Positions 45,823-54,263 of a stretch of DNA of 64,000 bases are shown one piece after another. Within the stretch, counting starts at the first letter, position 1, and each line of letters begins with the position of its first letter. Under the pieces are notes generated by a model. That model did no database searches. It saw only the letters and a list, made by a program, of their open reading frames with translations, and was not told where the DNA came from. Made by a program: the position numbers and the translations under genes. The DNA is from Bradyrhizobium sacchari (GTDB lineage Bacteria; Pseudomonadota; Alphaproteobacteria; Rhizobiales; Xanthobacteraceae): assembly GCF_002068095.1 (NCBI RefSeq), contig NZ_LWIG01000001.1:872974-936973 (forward strand), in the 5' to 3' direction.

Positions 45823-46884
45823 TTACTGCGAGACCGTCTGCACCACGCTCGAGATCGGGCGCGTGTTCGTGCCCGCGGTCGGCACCTTCATGTCCTTCAT
45901 CAGCGCCTCGTCATATTCCGGCAGCGTCTGAAGCGTCGTCTTGGCCTTCATCTGCACGACCTTGTAGCCGCCGGCCTTGAGCCGCGCGAGCAGCGCCGGC
46001 ATGGCTTCGCCGGTGTGCTTCTGGAAGTCGTGCATCAGGATGATGCCCTTGCCGAGCTTGTCGAGCCGCGTCATCACCGTCTCGATGATCTTCTCCGGCG
46101 TCGCGCCCTTCCGGAAGTCGAAGGAGTCGATGTCGGTCGAGAACATCGCGACGTTGCGGGTGCCGAAATAGCTGACGATCGCCGGATTGTGCTGAAGCTG
46201 CGGGAAGCGGAAGAACGGCGCGGGGTTGGCGCCGAGCGCGAATTTCACCGCGCTGATACCCTTTTCAACCTCGTCCTTGGCCATCTGCTCGGTCATCTTC
46301 TTGCCGTTCAAATTGACGTGCGACCAGGTGTGCGTACCGACCGTATGGCCCTGGGCCAGCACCTGGCGCAGGATCTCCGGATGATAGGTCGCATGCTTGC
46401 CGACCGAGAAGAACAGGCCCTTGGTGCATTCATCCGCGAGCGCCTTCAGCACGGCGGGCGTGTTCACCGGCCAGGGACCGTCGTCGAAGGTCAACACGAC
46501 TTCCTTCTCGGTGAGGAAGTCGAACTGCTTGAAATGGTCGAAGCCGAAGCCGGGACCGCCGGTGGTGTCGATCTCGACCACGCGGGAGACGCCCAGGGCG
46601 TTCGGATTGGCGCAGGCCTGCTTCGGCTGAACTGGCGTGGCCGGAGCGGGCGCAGGCGCTTGGGCCTGGGCAACGGCCGTCGGCTTCGCCGCGATCGTTG
46701 CGGTGGTGGCGACGTCGTCCTTGGCGGCGATTTTCGCCTGTGCCGGCAATGGATCGGCGGCACGGGCGGCAACTGTCTTGGGGGCGCCCTGATCGGCGCT
46801 CGCGGAATAATAAAACCAACCGCCGGCGGCGATCACGACCGCCGCAACTACACTGGCCAGCATCAGGCCCAACGCATTACGCAT
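45823..46884 (-). CDS. Polysaccharide deacetylase (NodB domain), exported
   Basis: A 353-residue protein. One N-terminal helix (residues 5-25, signal or anchor) is followed by an Ala/Pro/Gln-rich linker to about 100, then the NodB-fold carbohydrate esterase 4 domain: LTFDDGPWPVNTPAVL holds the metal Asp, THTWSH the two metal His, RFPQLQHNP and MHDFQKHT the rest. It removes N-acetyl groups from peptidoglycan, chitin-like or extracellular polysaccharide. It is not the nodulation gene, which lacks the anchor and has other neighbours. An in-frame TTG 15 bp upstream exists; the ATG at 46884 has AAGAG. Confidence 0.92.
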   Translation of the reverse strand: MRNALGLMLASVVAAVVIAAGGWFYYSASADQGAPKTVAARAADPLPAQAKIAAKDDVATTATIAAKPTAVAQAQAPAPAPATPVQPKQACANPNALGVSRVVEIDTTGGPGFGFDHFKQFDFLTEKEVVLTFDDGPWPVNTPAVLKALADECTKGLFFSVGKHATYHPEILRQVLAQGHTVGTHTWSHVNLNGKKMTEQMAKDEVEKGISAVKFALGANPAPFFRFPQLQHNPAIVSYFGTRNVAMFSTDIDSFDFRKGATPEKIIETVMTRLDKLGKGIILMHDFQKHTGEAMPALLARLKAGGYKVVQMKAKTTLQTLPEYDEALMKDMKVPTAGTNTRPISSVVQTVSQ

Positions 46885-47014
46885 CGCTACTCTTTCCAAT
46901 TACGCAACCAAACCGGCGGAATCTCCCGCGCGACGAGCCATTAATGCGAAGGAACAGTTAACGTGACACCAACACGACAGCGGATGCGGAGGAATTTCAG
47001 CAGGGTGGGCCAAA

Positions 47015-47058
47015 GTGACCGAGGTCACAGAGCGCAGGGCTCTCGTGACCGTCATCAC
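47015..47058. promoter_or_regulatory. Tandem CRP-like sites (GTGA-N6-TCAC, twice)
   Basis: GTGACCGAGGTCAC (47015-47028) is a palindrome with GTGA and TCAC six bases apart, the core of the CRP/FNR-family CRP site. A second core, GTGACCGTCATCAC, is at 47045-47058. Their centres are 30 bp apart, about three DNA turns. They lie 79-122 bp before the start of the first cysteine-rich gene, with the deacetylase start 131 bp away on the other side. Which gene is controlled cannot be told from the sequence alone. Confidence 0.5.
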
Positions 47059-47136
47059 AGTGGAAACTGTTTTGGCGGAGCATCGTAGTTCCCATTAACA
47101 ACGGGCCCGCGATGGCGGTGCCAATGGGAGCTTCAA

Positions 47137-47445
47137 ATGACCACGTCCTGCACCACCAAGTCCCTGAGTAGCAAGATCCGCGACACTGGCCTCGCGCTGG
47201 GCTTCGCCGCCCTCGTCTCGATCGTCTCGACGAGTTCGAGCTTCGCCTTCTCGGCCGAGGCGCAGCAGCAGTGCACCGGCGATGCCTTCCGCCTGTGCTC
47301 GTCGGAAATCCCCAACATCCCGAAGATCACCGCGTGCATGATGAAGCATCGCTCGGATCTGAGCGCCGGCTGCCGCGCGGTGATGGACAAGGACCTCGCC
47401 AAGGGCGCCTCACGCAAGGTCGCTGACGCGCAGGACAAGCAGTAA
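47137..47445 (+). CDS. Small secreted cysteine-rich-repeat protein (first copy)
   Basis: A 102-residue exported protein with a long N-terminal region (about 1-44) ending in a hydrophobic signal segment. The mature part has one cysteine-rich repeat: QQCTGDAFRLCSSEI, ITACMMKHRSDLSAGCRAVM. Four cysteines in the order C-x7-C-x12-C-x11-C fit the Golgi glycoprotein 1-type Cys-rich repeat, known in alphaproteobacterial small proteins of unknown function. A paralogue follows 188 bp downstream. GGGAG precedes the ATG. Tandem CRP-like sites lie upstream. Confidence 0.82.
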   Translation: MTTSCTTKSLSSKIRDTGLALGFAALVSIVSTSSSFAFSAEAQQQCTGDAFRLCSSEIPNIPKITACMMKHRSDLSAGCRAVMDKDLAKGASRKVADAQDKQ

Positions 47446-47512
47446 GAGACAAACAGTAAGAGAACGCGCAGCGCCGCAGGCGTTGCGTTCGACGAGCTCC
47501 CCTCGCGATGCG

Positions 47513-47531
47513 CCCCGGCGTCAAGCCGGGG
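47513..47531. terminator. GC hairpin after the first cysteine-rich gene
   Basis: CCCCGGC - GTCAA - GCCGGGG, a perfect 7-bp stem, 67 bp after the stop. No T tail. It is either a weak terminator or part of a repeat. Confidence 0.45.
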
Positions 47532-47633
47532 CCACGCGGCGGTGTGATGCAGCCTGAAAATAAAGCCGTTGCGGCTGAGTGATCGTCGCACTAGCTTCGC
47601 CCGCACTTTCGTCCGGGTAAGAGGCATTACGCG

Positions 47634-47849
47634 ATGACCAGATTTCTTTTTATTGTTTCCTTGCTCCTGTGCGCATCCGCCGCGTCCGCGCAACAGCAGC
47701 CCGGACACGACGCCTGCGCGCGCGATGTCAGCCGGTTCTGCCGCGCCGTGATGAACAATGGCGATGGCGCCGTGCTGGCGTGCCTCAAGCAGAACCGCAC
47801 CCGCCTCAGCAAGGCCTGCGACAAGGTGCTGACGGACCACGGGCAGTGA
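47634..47849 (+). CDS. Small secreted cysteine-rich-repeat protein (second copy)
   Basis: A 71-residue protein: a signal peptide (FLFIVSLLLCASAASA) and one cysteine-rich repeat with HDACARDVSRFCRAVMNNGD, VLACLKQNRTRLSKAC. It is the shorter paralogue of the protein encoded just upstream, with the same spacing pattern and the same RxxLS-AC ending. Function unknown. AAGAGG lies about ten bases before the ATG. It ends at a hairpin shared with the convergent MFS gene. Confidence 0.82.
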   Translation: MTRFLFIVSLLLCASAASAQQQPGHDACARDVSRFCRAVMNNGDGAVLACLKQNRTRLSKACDKVLTDHGQ

Positions 47850-47854
47850 TCTCG

Positions 47855-47878
47855 GTCGTCCCGGCAGGCCGGGACGAC
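47855..47878. terminator. GTCGTCCCGGC hairpin at a convergent junction
   Basis: GTCGTCCCGGC - AG - GCCGGGACGAC, a perfect 11-bp stem. It is a minimal member of the GTCCCGG repeat family and sits exactly between the second cysteine-rich gene and the end of the MFS gene, so it probably serves as terminator for both. Confidence 0.6.
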
Positions 47879-47885
47879 AGCGGGG

Positions 47886-49568
47886 CTACGTGCTGCTTCC
47901 CGCTGCGACCACCGGCAGCACTTCGTCCTTCGCGCGGTCCGGCGTCTCGTCCTTCCAGCGCACCGAGCCGAACGGGCGCTCCAGCATGCGGCGGACGCGC
48001 ACCGGCTCGGGGCCGATATGGAAATCGATCGCCTGCTGGTGCAGCGCGCGTTCGGACAGGGTCGAGCGGTTGCGCTGGCGCAAGTAGTCGAACCAGGTCG
48101 GGCAGTGATAGCGCTCGGTCCACAATTCGGGGTCGGCGATGTCGCGCGCGATCGACCAGCCATAGGCGCCATTGCGCTGCCTCGAGAGCTGCACGTCCTG
48201 CATCACATTGTGGAAGGCGCGCGCGTTCTCCTGGGAGACGCGATACTCGATCTCGACCACCAGCGGTCCGCTGCGGCCGGTGAGCGACAGCCGGACTTCC
48301 GGATCGGCGAGCACTTCGGCATCCTCGTTGCGAGCGCCGACGCGCGGCATCGTGAGCCAGATCCCGAGCAGCGGCGAGAGCAGCATCAAGCCGGCGGCAA
48401 CGAGCAGCGCGACCTCGACGCCGGCATAGTCGGTGAGATGGCCCCAGCCCCAGGCGCCGATCGCGATGCCGCCGGAAATCGAGGCCTGGAACGCTGCCAG
48501 CGAGCGGCCCGCGACCCAGCGCGGCGCAGAGAGCTGCACGCCGATATTGAACAGCGCGACCGCCGCCATCCAGACCGCGCCGGCGAGCACCAGCGCGGTG
48601 GCCGTCAGCACCGGCTCCGTGCTCACGGCGAGCGCGGCCATCGCGAACGCCATCGAGATGGTGCAGGCGCGGATCGCGGCCTCGCCGCTCATGCGTTTGC
48701 GGAGTTCGTGGATGTTGAGCGCGCCGACCACCGCACCCATGCCGAAGGCGCCGAGCATGATGCCGTAGGTCTGCGCGCCGCCATGCAAGAGGTCGCGCGC
48801 GACCAGCGGCATCAGCGCCATCACGGCGCCGCCGATCAGGCCCATCACCAGAGTGCGCAGCAGCACGATCTTGATCGGCGGCGAGTTGGTGATGTAGCGG
48901 AAGCCCGAGACCATGGCGCGGTTGAGCTTTTCCCGCGGCAGCCGCGACGGCTCCACCGAACGGCGCCAGAGCAGCAGCACCACCAGCAGCGGCAGATAGA
49001 GAATCGCATTGCAGGCAAAGGCGGCGACTGCGCCGAGCGCGGCGACGATGACGCCGCCGACCGCGGGACCGAAGCTGCGCGCGATATTGTAGCTGATGCC
49101 GTTCAGAGCGACCGCCGACGGCAGGGCTTCCGGCGGCACCTGCTCGCTGACCGAGGATTGCCAGGCAGGTCCGAACAGCGCGTTGCCGCTGCCCACCACG
49201 AAGCAGAACGCGAGCAGCGTTTCCGGCGTGATGAGCTTGAGGCCCGCGAGGATCGTCAGCGCGCTCGCGCCGGTCAGCGCGATCGCGAGCGAGACCAGGG
49301 TGACGACGCGACGGTCATACATGTCGGCGATGGCGCCGGCCGGCATCGAGATCAGCATGATCGGCAGCATCAAGGCGGTCTGCACCAGCGCCACCTTGTC
49401 CGCCGAAGCCGCCATCTGCGTCATCGCCCAGGCCGCGCCCACGCCCTGGATCAAGAGCCCGAGATTGGAGAGCAGGCTGGCGAGCCAGATGCGCCGGAAC
49501 ACAGTGAACCGCAGGGGGGCGGTGATGCCCTCGCCGGCGAATGTCTGACGGTTCGGCTGCTCGGTCAT
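47886..49568 (-). CDS. MFS exporter with C-terminal soluble domain (MFS_3 type)
   Basis: A 560-residue protein. Residues 1 to about 410 are a 12-helix major facilitator of the enterobactin-exporter (EntS-like) type: FRRIWLASLLSNLGLLIQGV at helix 1, PAGAIADMYDRR between helices 2 and 3. The last 150 residues form a soluble alpha/beta domain (VEIEYRVSQENARAFHNVMQ, then TWFDYLRQRNRSTLSERA) resembling antibiotic biosynthesis monooxygenase (ABM-like) folds. Such tails are known in this branch of the family but their job is not. The export substrate is unknown. The ATG at 49568 is taken over a TTG 12 bp upstream. Confidence 0.88.
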   Translation of the reverse strand: MTEQPNRQTFAGEGITAPLRFTVFRRIWLASLLSNLGLLIQGVGAAWAMTQMAASADKVALVQTALMLPIMLISMPAGAIADMYDRRVVTLVSLAIALTGASALTILAGLKLITPETLLAFCFVVGSGNALFGPAWQSSVSEQVPPEALPSAVALNGISYNIARSFGPAVGGVIVAALGAVAAFACNAILYLPLLVVLLLWRRSVEPSRLPREKLNRAMVSGFRYITNSPPIKIVLLRTLVMGLIGGAVMALMPLVARDLLHGGAQTYGIMLGAFGMGAVVGALNIHELRKRMSGEAAIRACTISMAFAMAALAVSTEPVLTATALVLAGAVWMAAVALFNIGVQLSAPRWVAGRSLAAFQASISGGIAIGAWGWGHLTDYAGVEVALLVAAGLMLLSPLLGIWLTMPRVGARNEDAEVLADPEVRLSLTGRSGPLVVEIEYRVSQENARAFHNVMQDVQLSRQRNGAYGWSIARDIADPELWTERYHCPTWFDYLRQRNRSTLSERALHQQAIDFHIGPEPVRVRRMLERPFGSVRWKDETPDRAKDEVLPVVAAGSST

Positions 49569-49718
49569 ATCCCCTTCCAAATGGGCTGGCAGAAGTGGTC
49601 TTGGAGTGGTCTTCGGGTGATTCCGGCAAAGCCAGTGATGCCCGCGAAAGTCCTTCGCTGTCCAGTGCTTAGGCCGCTATAAGCGGTGCAAAGACTGAGG
49701 TTTTGCCGGGAGGAACAG

Positions 49719-51089
49719 ATGAGGCTGTCGCGACGGACGATCCTGCTGGGGGCGGGCAGCTTGCCTTTCGCGGGTGCGAGCTTGCGGACAAGCGTGCTGG
49801 CCCAGACGGCGCCCGCAGCGCAAAACGCGGAAGTGCCGCCGATCCTGTTCGTCCACGGCAATGGCGACTACGACGCGCTCTGGATGACGGCGCTGTGGCG
49901 GATGGAATCCAACGGCATCGCCCGCGATCGCATGATGGCGATCAACTTCACCGATCCGCTCGCGCGCAGCGACGACAAGGTCGAGCAGCCGAACCGCTCC
50001 TCGACCGAGGACCAGCGCCGCGAGCTCGCCGCTGCCATCACTGAACTGAAGCGCCGGACTGGAGCTCCGCGCGTGGCGCTGGTCGGCAGCTCGCGCGGCG
50101 GCAACGCGATCCGCAACGTCATCAGGAATGGCGGCGCGGGCGATGTCAGCCACGCCGTCCTGTGCGGCACGCCCAATCACGGCGTGTTCGCGACCGACGA
50201 CCAGCCCAACAACGAGTTCAACGGCCGCGGCCCGTTCCTGCGCGGCCTGAACGAGGGCGAGAGCGAGGTGACGCCGGGTGTTGCCTTCCTCACCCTGCGC
50301 AGCGACGGCCTGGACAAATATGCGCAGAGCGACGGCCGCCTCATCGGCAAGCCGGGAACGCCGACCAATGTCACGGCCGAGGGACCGGAGCTGAAGGGCG
50401 CCACCAATCTCGTGCTCGGCGCGCTCGACCATCGCGAGGTGGCATTCCACCCGCGCGCCTTCCGCGAAATCTACAAGTTCATCGCGGGGCGTGAGCCCCA
50501 GCGAATTGCGATCGTCCCGGAGCAGAGTGTCCGCCTGAACGGCCTCGTCACCGGCACGCCCGGCGGCGTGCCGACCAATCGCCCGGTCACGGGCGCAACC
50601 GTCGAGATATTTCGCGTCGATCCCGATACCGGAGAGCGCAAGGGCAGTGCCGTGCACAGCGCGAAGACCGGCGCTGACGGCCGCTGGGGGCCGGCGCAGG
50701 TCGATCCGTCCTGGTCGCTCGAATTCGTCCTGAGGGCGCCGGAGGCGCCGACCACGCACATCTATCGTTCGCCCTTCCCGCGCTCGTCCGACGTCGTGCA
50801 TCTGCGGCCCGCGCGCCCGCTGGGACCTTCGGACAAGGACGCCGGTGGGATCGTGATCATGTCGCGTCCGCGCGGCTATTTCGGCCTGCCGCGGGACGTG
50901 GTGCTGTTCGACGGCAAGGAGCCCGCCGACGTCAAGTCGGGCGTGCCCACGGATGCGGCAGCGACATTGCGGCTTCCGGCGGCCGGGATCGGGCGTAACA
51001 TCGTGGCCCAGTTCGGCGAAGAACGGATTGTGGCACGCGCCTGGCCGACCGCCGAGAACAGGATTGCGATCACTGAGATGACTTACTAG
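49719..51089 (+). CDS. Tat-exported alpha/beta hydrolase with C-terminal beta domain
   Basis: A 456-residue precursor. MRLSRRTILLGAGSLPF is a twin-arginine signal, so it is exported folded. Residues 50-290 form an alpha/beta hydrolase: PPILFVHGNGDYDALW gives the oxyanion region, LVGSSRGGNAI the nucleophile elbow (Ser), and DHREVAFHPRAF the late His. The rest is a beta-rich domain of carboxypeptidase-regulatory type (VTGATVEIFRVDPDTGE). A lipase or esterase of the periplasm is the most likely role. GGGAGGAACAG precedes the ATG at 49719; an in-frame start 33 bp earlier would break the signal. The P450 gene follows 34 bp later. Confidence 0.88.
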   Translation: MRLSRRTILLGAGSLPFAGASLRTSVLAQTAPAAQNAEVPPILFVHGNGDYDALWMTALWRMESNGIARDRMMAINFTDPLARSDDKVEQPNRSSTEDQRRELAAAITELKRRTGAPRVALVGSSRGGNAIRNVIRNGGAGDVSHAVLCGTPNHGVFATDDQPNNEFNGRGPFLRGLNEGESEVTPGVAFLTLRSDGLDKYAQSDGRLIGKPGTPTNVTAEGPELKGATNLVLGALDHREVAFHPRAFREIYKFIAGREPQRIAIVPEQSVRLNGLVTGTPGGVPTNRPVTGATVEIFRVDPDTGERKGSAVHSAKTGADGRWGPAQVDPSWSLEFVLRAPEAPTTHIYRSPFPRSSDVVHLRPARPLGPSDKDAGGIVIMSRPRGYFGLPRDVVLFDGKEPADVKSGVPTDAAATLRLPAAGIGRNIVAQFGEERIVARAWPTAENRIAITEMTY

Positions 51090-51123
51090 CTATTTGCCTG
51101 CGTCACATCCTCGGGAGGGAGCC

Positions 51124-52491
51124 ATGAATATCGCCAGCGTGCGTCGGCCCATCGTCCCCCCGGCGCCGCCGCGTGCGCCCGACGACATGTCGTTCCTCGG
51201 CCGCGTCGCGGTGATCCGCCGGAACATGATCGCGACCTGGGGCCAGCGCGCCTATGAGGAAGACGTCGTCAAGGGCCGGTTCTTCCTTCGCAACAGCTTC
51301 ATCCTGAACCAGCCGGATGCGATCCGGCACGTCCTGCTCACCAACTACGAGAACTACACGCGCACGCCGGCCGGCATCCGCATGCTGCGTCCCGTGCTCG
51401 GCGAAGGTCTTCTGATCGCAGAAGGCCACTCCTGGACGTTCCAGCGCCGCACGCTCGCGCCGGCCTTCACGCCGCGCGCGACAGCGAACCTCGTTCCGCA
51501 CATGACCGCGGTGCTCGACGAGACCATCGCCAAGCTCGATGCGCGCACGAGCGAGCCGGTGGACTTGCGCGAGATCATGCAGCGCATGACGCTCGAGATC
51601 GCCGGGCGCACGATGTTCTCGTTTGGCATGGACCGGCACGGCGCGACTTTGCGCAATTTCGTCGTGGAGTACGGCGAGCGGCTCGGACGGCCCTACTTCC
51701 TCGACATGCTGCTGCCGGTGTCCTGGCCGACCCCGATGGATCGTGCCCGTGCTCGCTTCCGCAAGCGCTGGACCGAGTTCGTTGCGACGTTGATCGCCGA
51801 GCGGCGCAAGATGGGCAAGAAGGACGGCGCACCGCCGCGCGACCTGTTCGATCTCATGGACGAGGCGCGCGATCCCGAAACCGGCAAGGGCTTTTCCGAC
51901 GCGCAGCTCATCGACGAGGTCGCGACCATGATCCTCGCCGGCCACGAGACCACGGCGACGGCGCTGTTCTGGGCGCTCTATCTGCTCGCGCTCGATCCGG
52001 AGACGCAGGAGGAGGTCGCCTTCGAGACGCGGGGCGAGCATCTCGACAGCATCGCCGATATCGACCGCCAGAAATTCACCCGCGCGGTGATCGATGAGAC
52101 GATGCGGCTCTATCCGCCCGCCTTCCTGGTCGCGCGCGCCGCGCGCGAGAAGGACAATGCAGCCGGCGTCGAGATCGCCAAGGGCGATATTATCATGATC
52201 GCGCCCTGGCTGCTGCACCGGCACGAGAAGCTGTGGGAGCAGCCGAACGCGTTCATTCCAAAACGCTTCATGTCGAAAGAGCCCGACCGTTTCGCCTATC
52301 TGCCGTTCGGCGCCGGCCCGCGGGTCTGCATCGGCGCGCCGTTTGCGCAGGCCGAATCCGTGCTGGCGCTGGCCCGGCTGATCGGCGCCTTCCGCGTCGA
52401 GCTTGCCGAAGCGACGAATCCCGTGATTCCGCATGGCGTCGTCACGACGCAGCCGGATCACTCACCCATGTTCCGCATCACGCGTCGATGA
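51124..52491 (+). CDS. Cytochrome P450
   Basis: A 455-residue P450 monooxygenase. The heme-binding loop is FGAGPRVCIG with the proximal Cys, the I-helix is AGHETTATALF with the oxygen-activating Thr, and the ExxR motif is DETMRL. The N-terminus has no membrane anchor, so the protein is soluble and needs a ferredoxin partner, which is not adjacent. Its substrate is unknown. GGGAGGGAGCC precedes the ATG at 51124. It is 34 bp after the hydrolase gene and 51 bp before the cyclase gene, so these three are a probable operon. Confidence 0.95.
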   Translation: MNIASVRRPIVPPAPPRAPDDMSFLGRVAVIRRNMIATWGQRAYEEDVVKGRFFLRNSFILNQPDAIRHVLLTNYENYTRTPAGIRMLRPVLGEGLLIAEGHSWTFQRRTLAPAFTPRATANLVPHMTAVLDETIAKLDARTSEPVDLREIMQRMTLEIAGRTMFSFGMDRHGATLRNFVVEYGERLGRPYFLDMLLPVSWPTPMDRARARFRKRWTEFVATLIAERRKMGKKDGAPPRDLFDLMDEARDPETGKGFSDAQLIDEVATMILAGHETTATALFWALYLLALDPETQEEVAFETRGEHLDSIADIDRQKFTRAVIDETMRLYPPAFLVARAAREKDNAAGVEIAKGDIIMIAPWLLHRHEKLWEQPNAFIPKRFMSKEPDRFAYLPFGAGPRVCIGAPFAQAESVLALARLIGAFRVELAEATNPVIPHGVVTTQPDHSPMFRITRR

Positions 52492-52542
52492 CAAGGCGAT
52501 TGCCTGGACGACGGCGTGATCCAACAGAGATAGAGCCCCGCC

Positions 52543-53952
52543 ATGAGCGACATCCAGGCCCAGTTTTCCGTTCTGAAGCAGACCGCCGATCCGAAGGCGG
52601 TCGATGAGATTGCGCGCCTCATCAAGGACGGCGAGGATCACGAGCTCAACCGTGTCAATGTCCTCGATTTCGCCAGGCAGCATGGTGTCGACGAAGAGCG
52701 CGCGATCTCCGCCTTCCTGCATTCGGCGCGGCTCGGGCTGTTCGATCTCGGCTGGAACGTGCTGTGTCCGGGCTGCGGCGGCGTGCTCGGGGCGCACTCG
52801 ACCCTGAAGGCGCTCAAGCCCGATGATTACCACTGCGCGCTCTGCGCCTGCGGCTACAAGGCTTCCGTCGACGACCAGGTCGAGGTGTCCTTCACCGTGA
52901 ACCCGCGCGTTCGGCACATCGCGGCGCACGATCCGGATACGCTTCCGGTATGGGAATATTTCAAACAGGTGTTCTGGAGCTCGGGCGTCGACTTCAACAA
53001 GGAATCGTTTGCGACACTCGCCAACGAGGTGACGCTGGATACGATGGAGCTGCCGGCCGGCGAGAAGGCGACGATGTCGCTGCAACTGCCGAACGATTTC
53101 GTCATCATCTTCGAGCCGGTGACGCACGCCGCCCATTTCATCGACGTCCAGGGCGAGCCGACCAAGGACCGCCAGCAGCTCGCCATCATGTACAACAAGG
53201 TGCAGGCGCCGACGGGGACCACGACCATGCGGCCGGGCCCGTTGCGATTGTCGCTGGAGAACCAGGCCGGCGTGCGCGTGCTGCCGTCGGTGTTCATCGC
53301 GGCCGAGGCGCTTCACCACCTGATCGGCAAGCGCAAGCCGTTCCTCACCGCCAAGCGGATGCTATCGAACCAGACCTTCCGCGATGTGTTCAAGGCGGAC
53401 AATCTCAGTCTCGACCAGCGGCTGCAGATTACCTCGCTCACCTTCCTGTTCACCGATCTAAAGGGCTCGACCGCGCTCTATGAGCGCGTCGGCGATCTCG
53501 CCGCCTTCGACCTCGTGCGCGCGCATTTCCATGCGCTGCTCGAGATCATCTCCTCCGAGAAGGGCGCGGTGGTGAAGACCATCGGCGATGCCGTGATGGC
53601 GACCTTCGTCCGTCCCGAGCACGCGATCGTCGCGGGCTTGCGCATGCGCGCGGCAATGGACGAGCTCAACAAGCAGCGCGGTACCGCCGACCTCATCGTC
53701 AAGATCGGCATCCACGAAGGGCCGTGCCTTGCGGTCATGCTCAACGAGCGACAGGATTATTTCGGCCAGACCGTCAACATCGCCGCCCGCGTGCAGAGCC
53801 TGTCGACGGCGCAGGAGATCCACATCACCGGGCCGGTGGCGGATGCGCCGGCGGTCGCCGAACTCCTCCAGCAACGCGAGATCAAGCCGATCCAGAAACA
53901 GGCCGCGCTGCGCGGCATCGCCGACAAGATGGTGGTGTACGAGATACCGTGA
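52543..53952 (+). CDS. DUF5939 - class III adenylate cyclase
   Basis: A 469-residue protein. The N-terminal ~280 residues fit DUF5939, with a zinc-ribbon-like pair (CPGCGG and CALCACGY) and a helical lead. The C-terminal class III cyclase has FLFTDLKGSTALYE (first metal Asp), VVKTIGDAVMATFV (second) and QDYFGQTVNIAARV (substrate region). Similar proteins follow P450 or lipid genes, but their signal is unknown. The zinc ribbon may be a redox or metal sensor. The end is followed by a repeat rather than a clear terminator. Confidence 0.93.
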   Translation: MSDIQAQFSVLKQTADPKAVDEIARLIKDGEDHELNRVNVLDFARQHGVDEERAISAFLHSARLGLFDLGWNVLCPGCGGVLGAHSTLKALKPDDYHCALCACGYKASVDDQVEVSFTVNPRVRHIAAHDPDTLPVWEYFKQVFWSSGVDFNKESFATLANEVTLDTMELPAGEKATMSLQLPNDFVIIFEPVTHAAHFIDVQGEPTKDRQQLAIMYNKVQAPTGTTTMRPGPLRLSLENQAGVRVLPSVFIAAEALHHLIGKRKPFLTAKRMLSNQTFRDVFKADNLSLDQRLQITSLTFLFTDLKGSTALYERVGDLAAFDLVRAHFHALLEIISSEKGAVVKTIGDAVMATFVRPEHAIVAGLRMRAAMDELNKQRGTADLIVKIGIHEGPCLAVMLNERQDYFGQTVNIAARVQSLSTAQEIHITGPVADAPAVAELLQQREIKPIQKQAALRGIADKMVVYEIP

Positions 53953-54263
53953 GGGGCGGAAGGCGATTGCCATACTTGCCATACTCTCCGTCATTGCGAG
54001 GAGCCCTTGCGACGAAGCAATCCAGGCTGCCTCTGCGGAAAGATTCTGGATTGCTTCGCTGTGCTCGCAATGAAAATGTGGAGGTAGATGGATGTTACAT
54101 CCTGCAGCGTGGCCCGGTCAGCTCCGGCGATGTCCGCCACCAGCAGATTGCCGAAACGTAATACGCGCGCCGAACTGATGCACATTGCGCCGGTTTGGTT
54201 TCCCGCTCATATAATGCTGGTAGCTGCCGCACTCCGCGGCGGCGTCGATCTCGGTAGGACCCT
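53953..54263. other. Intergenic stretch before TerB
   Basis: 311 bp with no gene. The left part is the repeat at 53989-54073. The right part holds a possible promoter: TTGCGC (54185-54190) and TATAAT (54210-54215), with a 19-bp spacer that is two longer than ideal, so it is a weak call. Confidence 0.45.
53989..54073. repeat. Complete GTCATTGCGAGG ... CGCAATGA inverted repeat
   Basis: Left arm CGTCATTGCGAGGAGCCCTT and GCGACGAAGCAATCC; right arm GGATTGCTTCGCTGTGCTCG and CAATGA. Sister of 17972-18057, with the same AAGATTCTGG-type middle. It follows the DUF5939-cyclase gene. Confidence 0.65.

Noticed and set aside
45823..46884. Nodulation gene nodB
   Set aside because: Only the fold is shared. 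The anchor, Ala/Pro linker and neighbours do not match NodB.
48018..49682. A 554-codon plus-strand frame over the MFS exporter gene
   Set aside because: Antisense shadow made of Arg, His and Gln; the opposite frame holds all the membrane helices.
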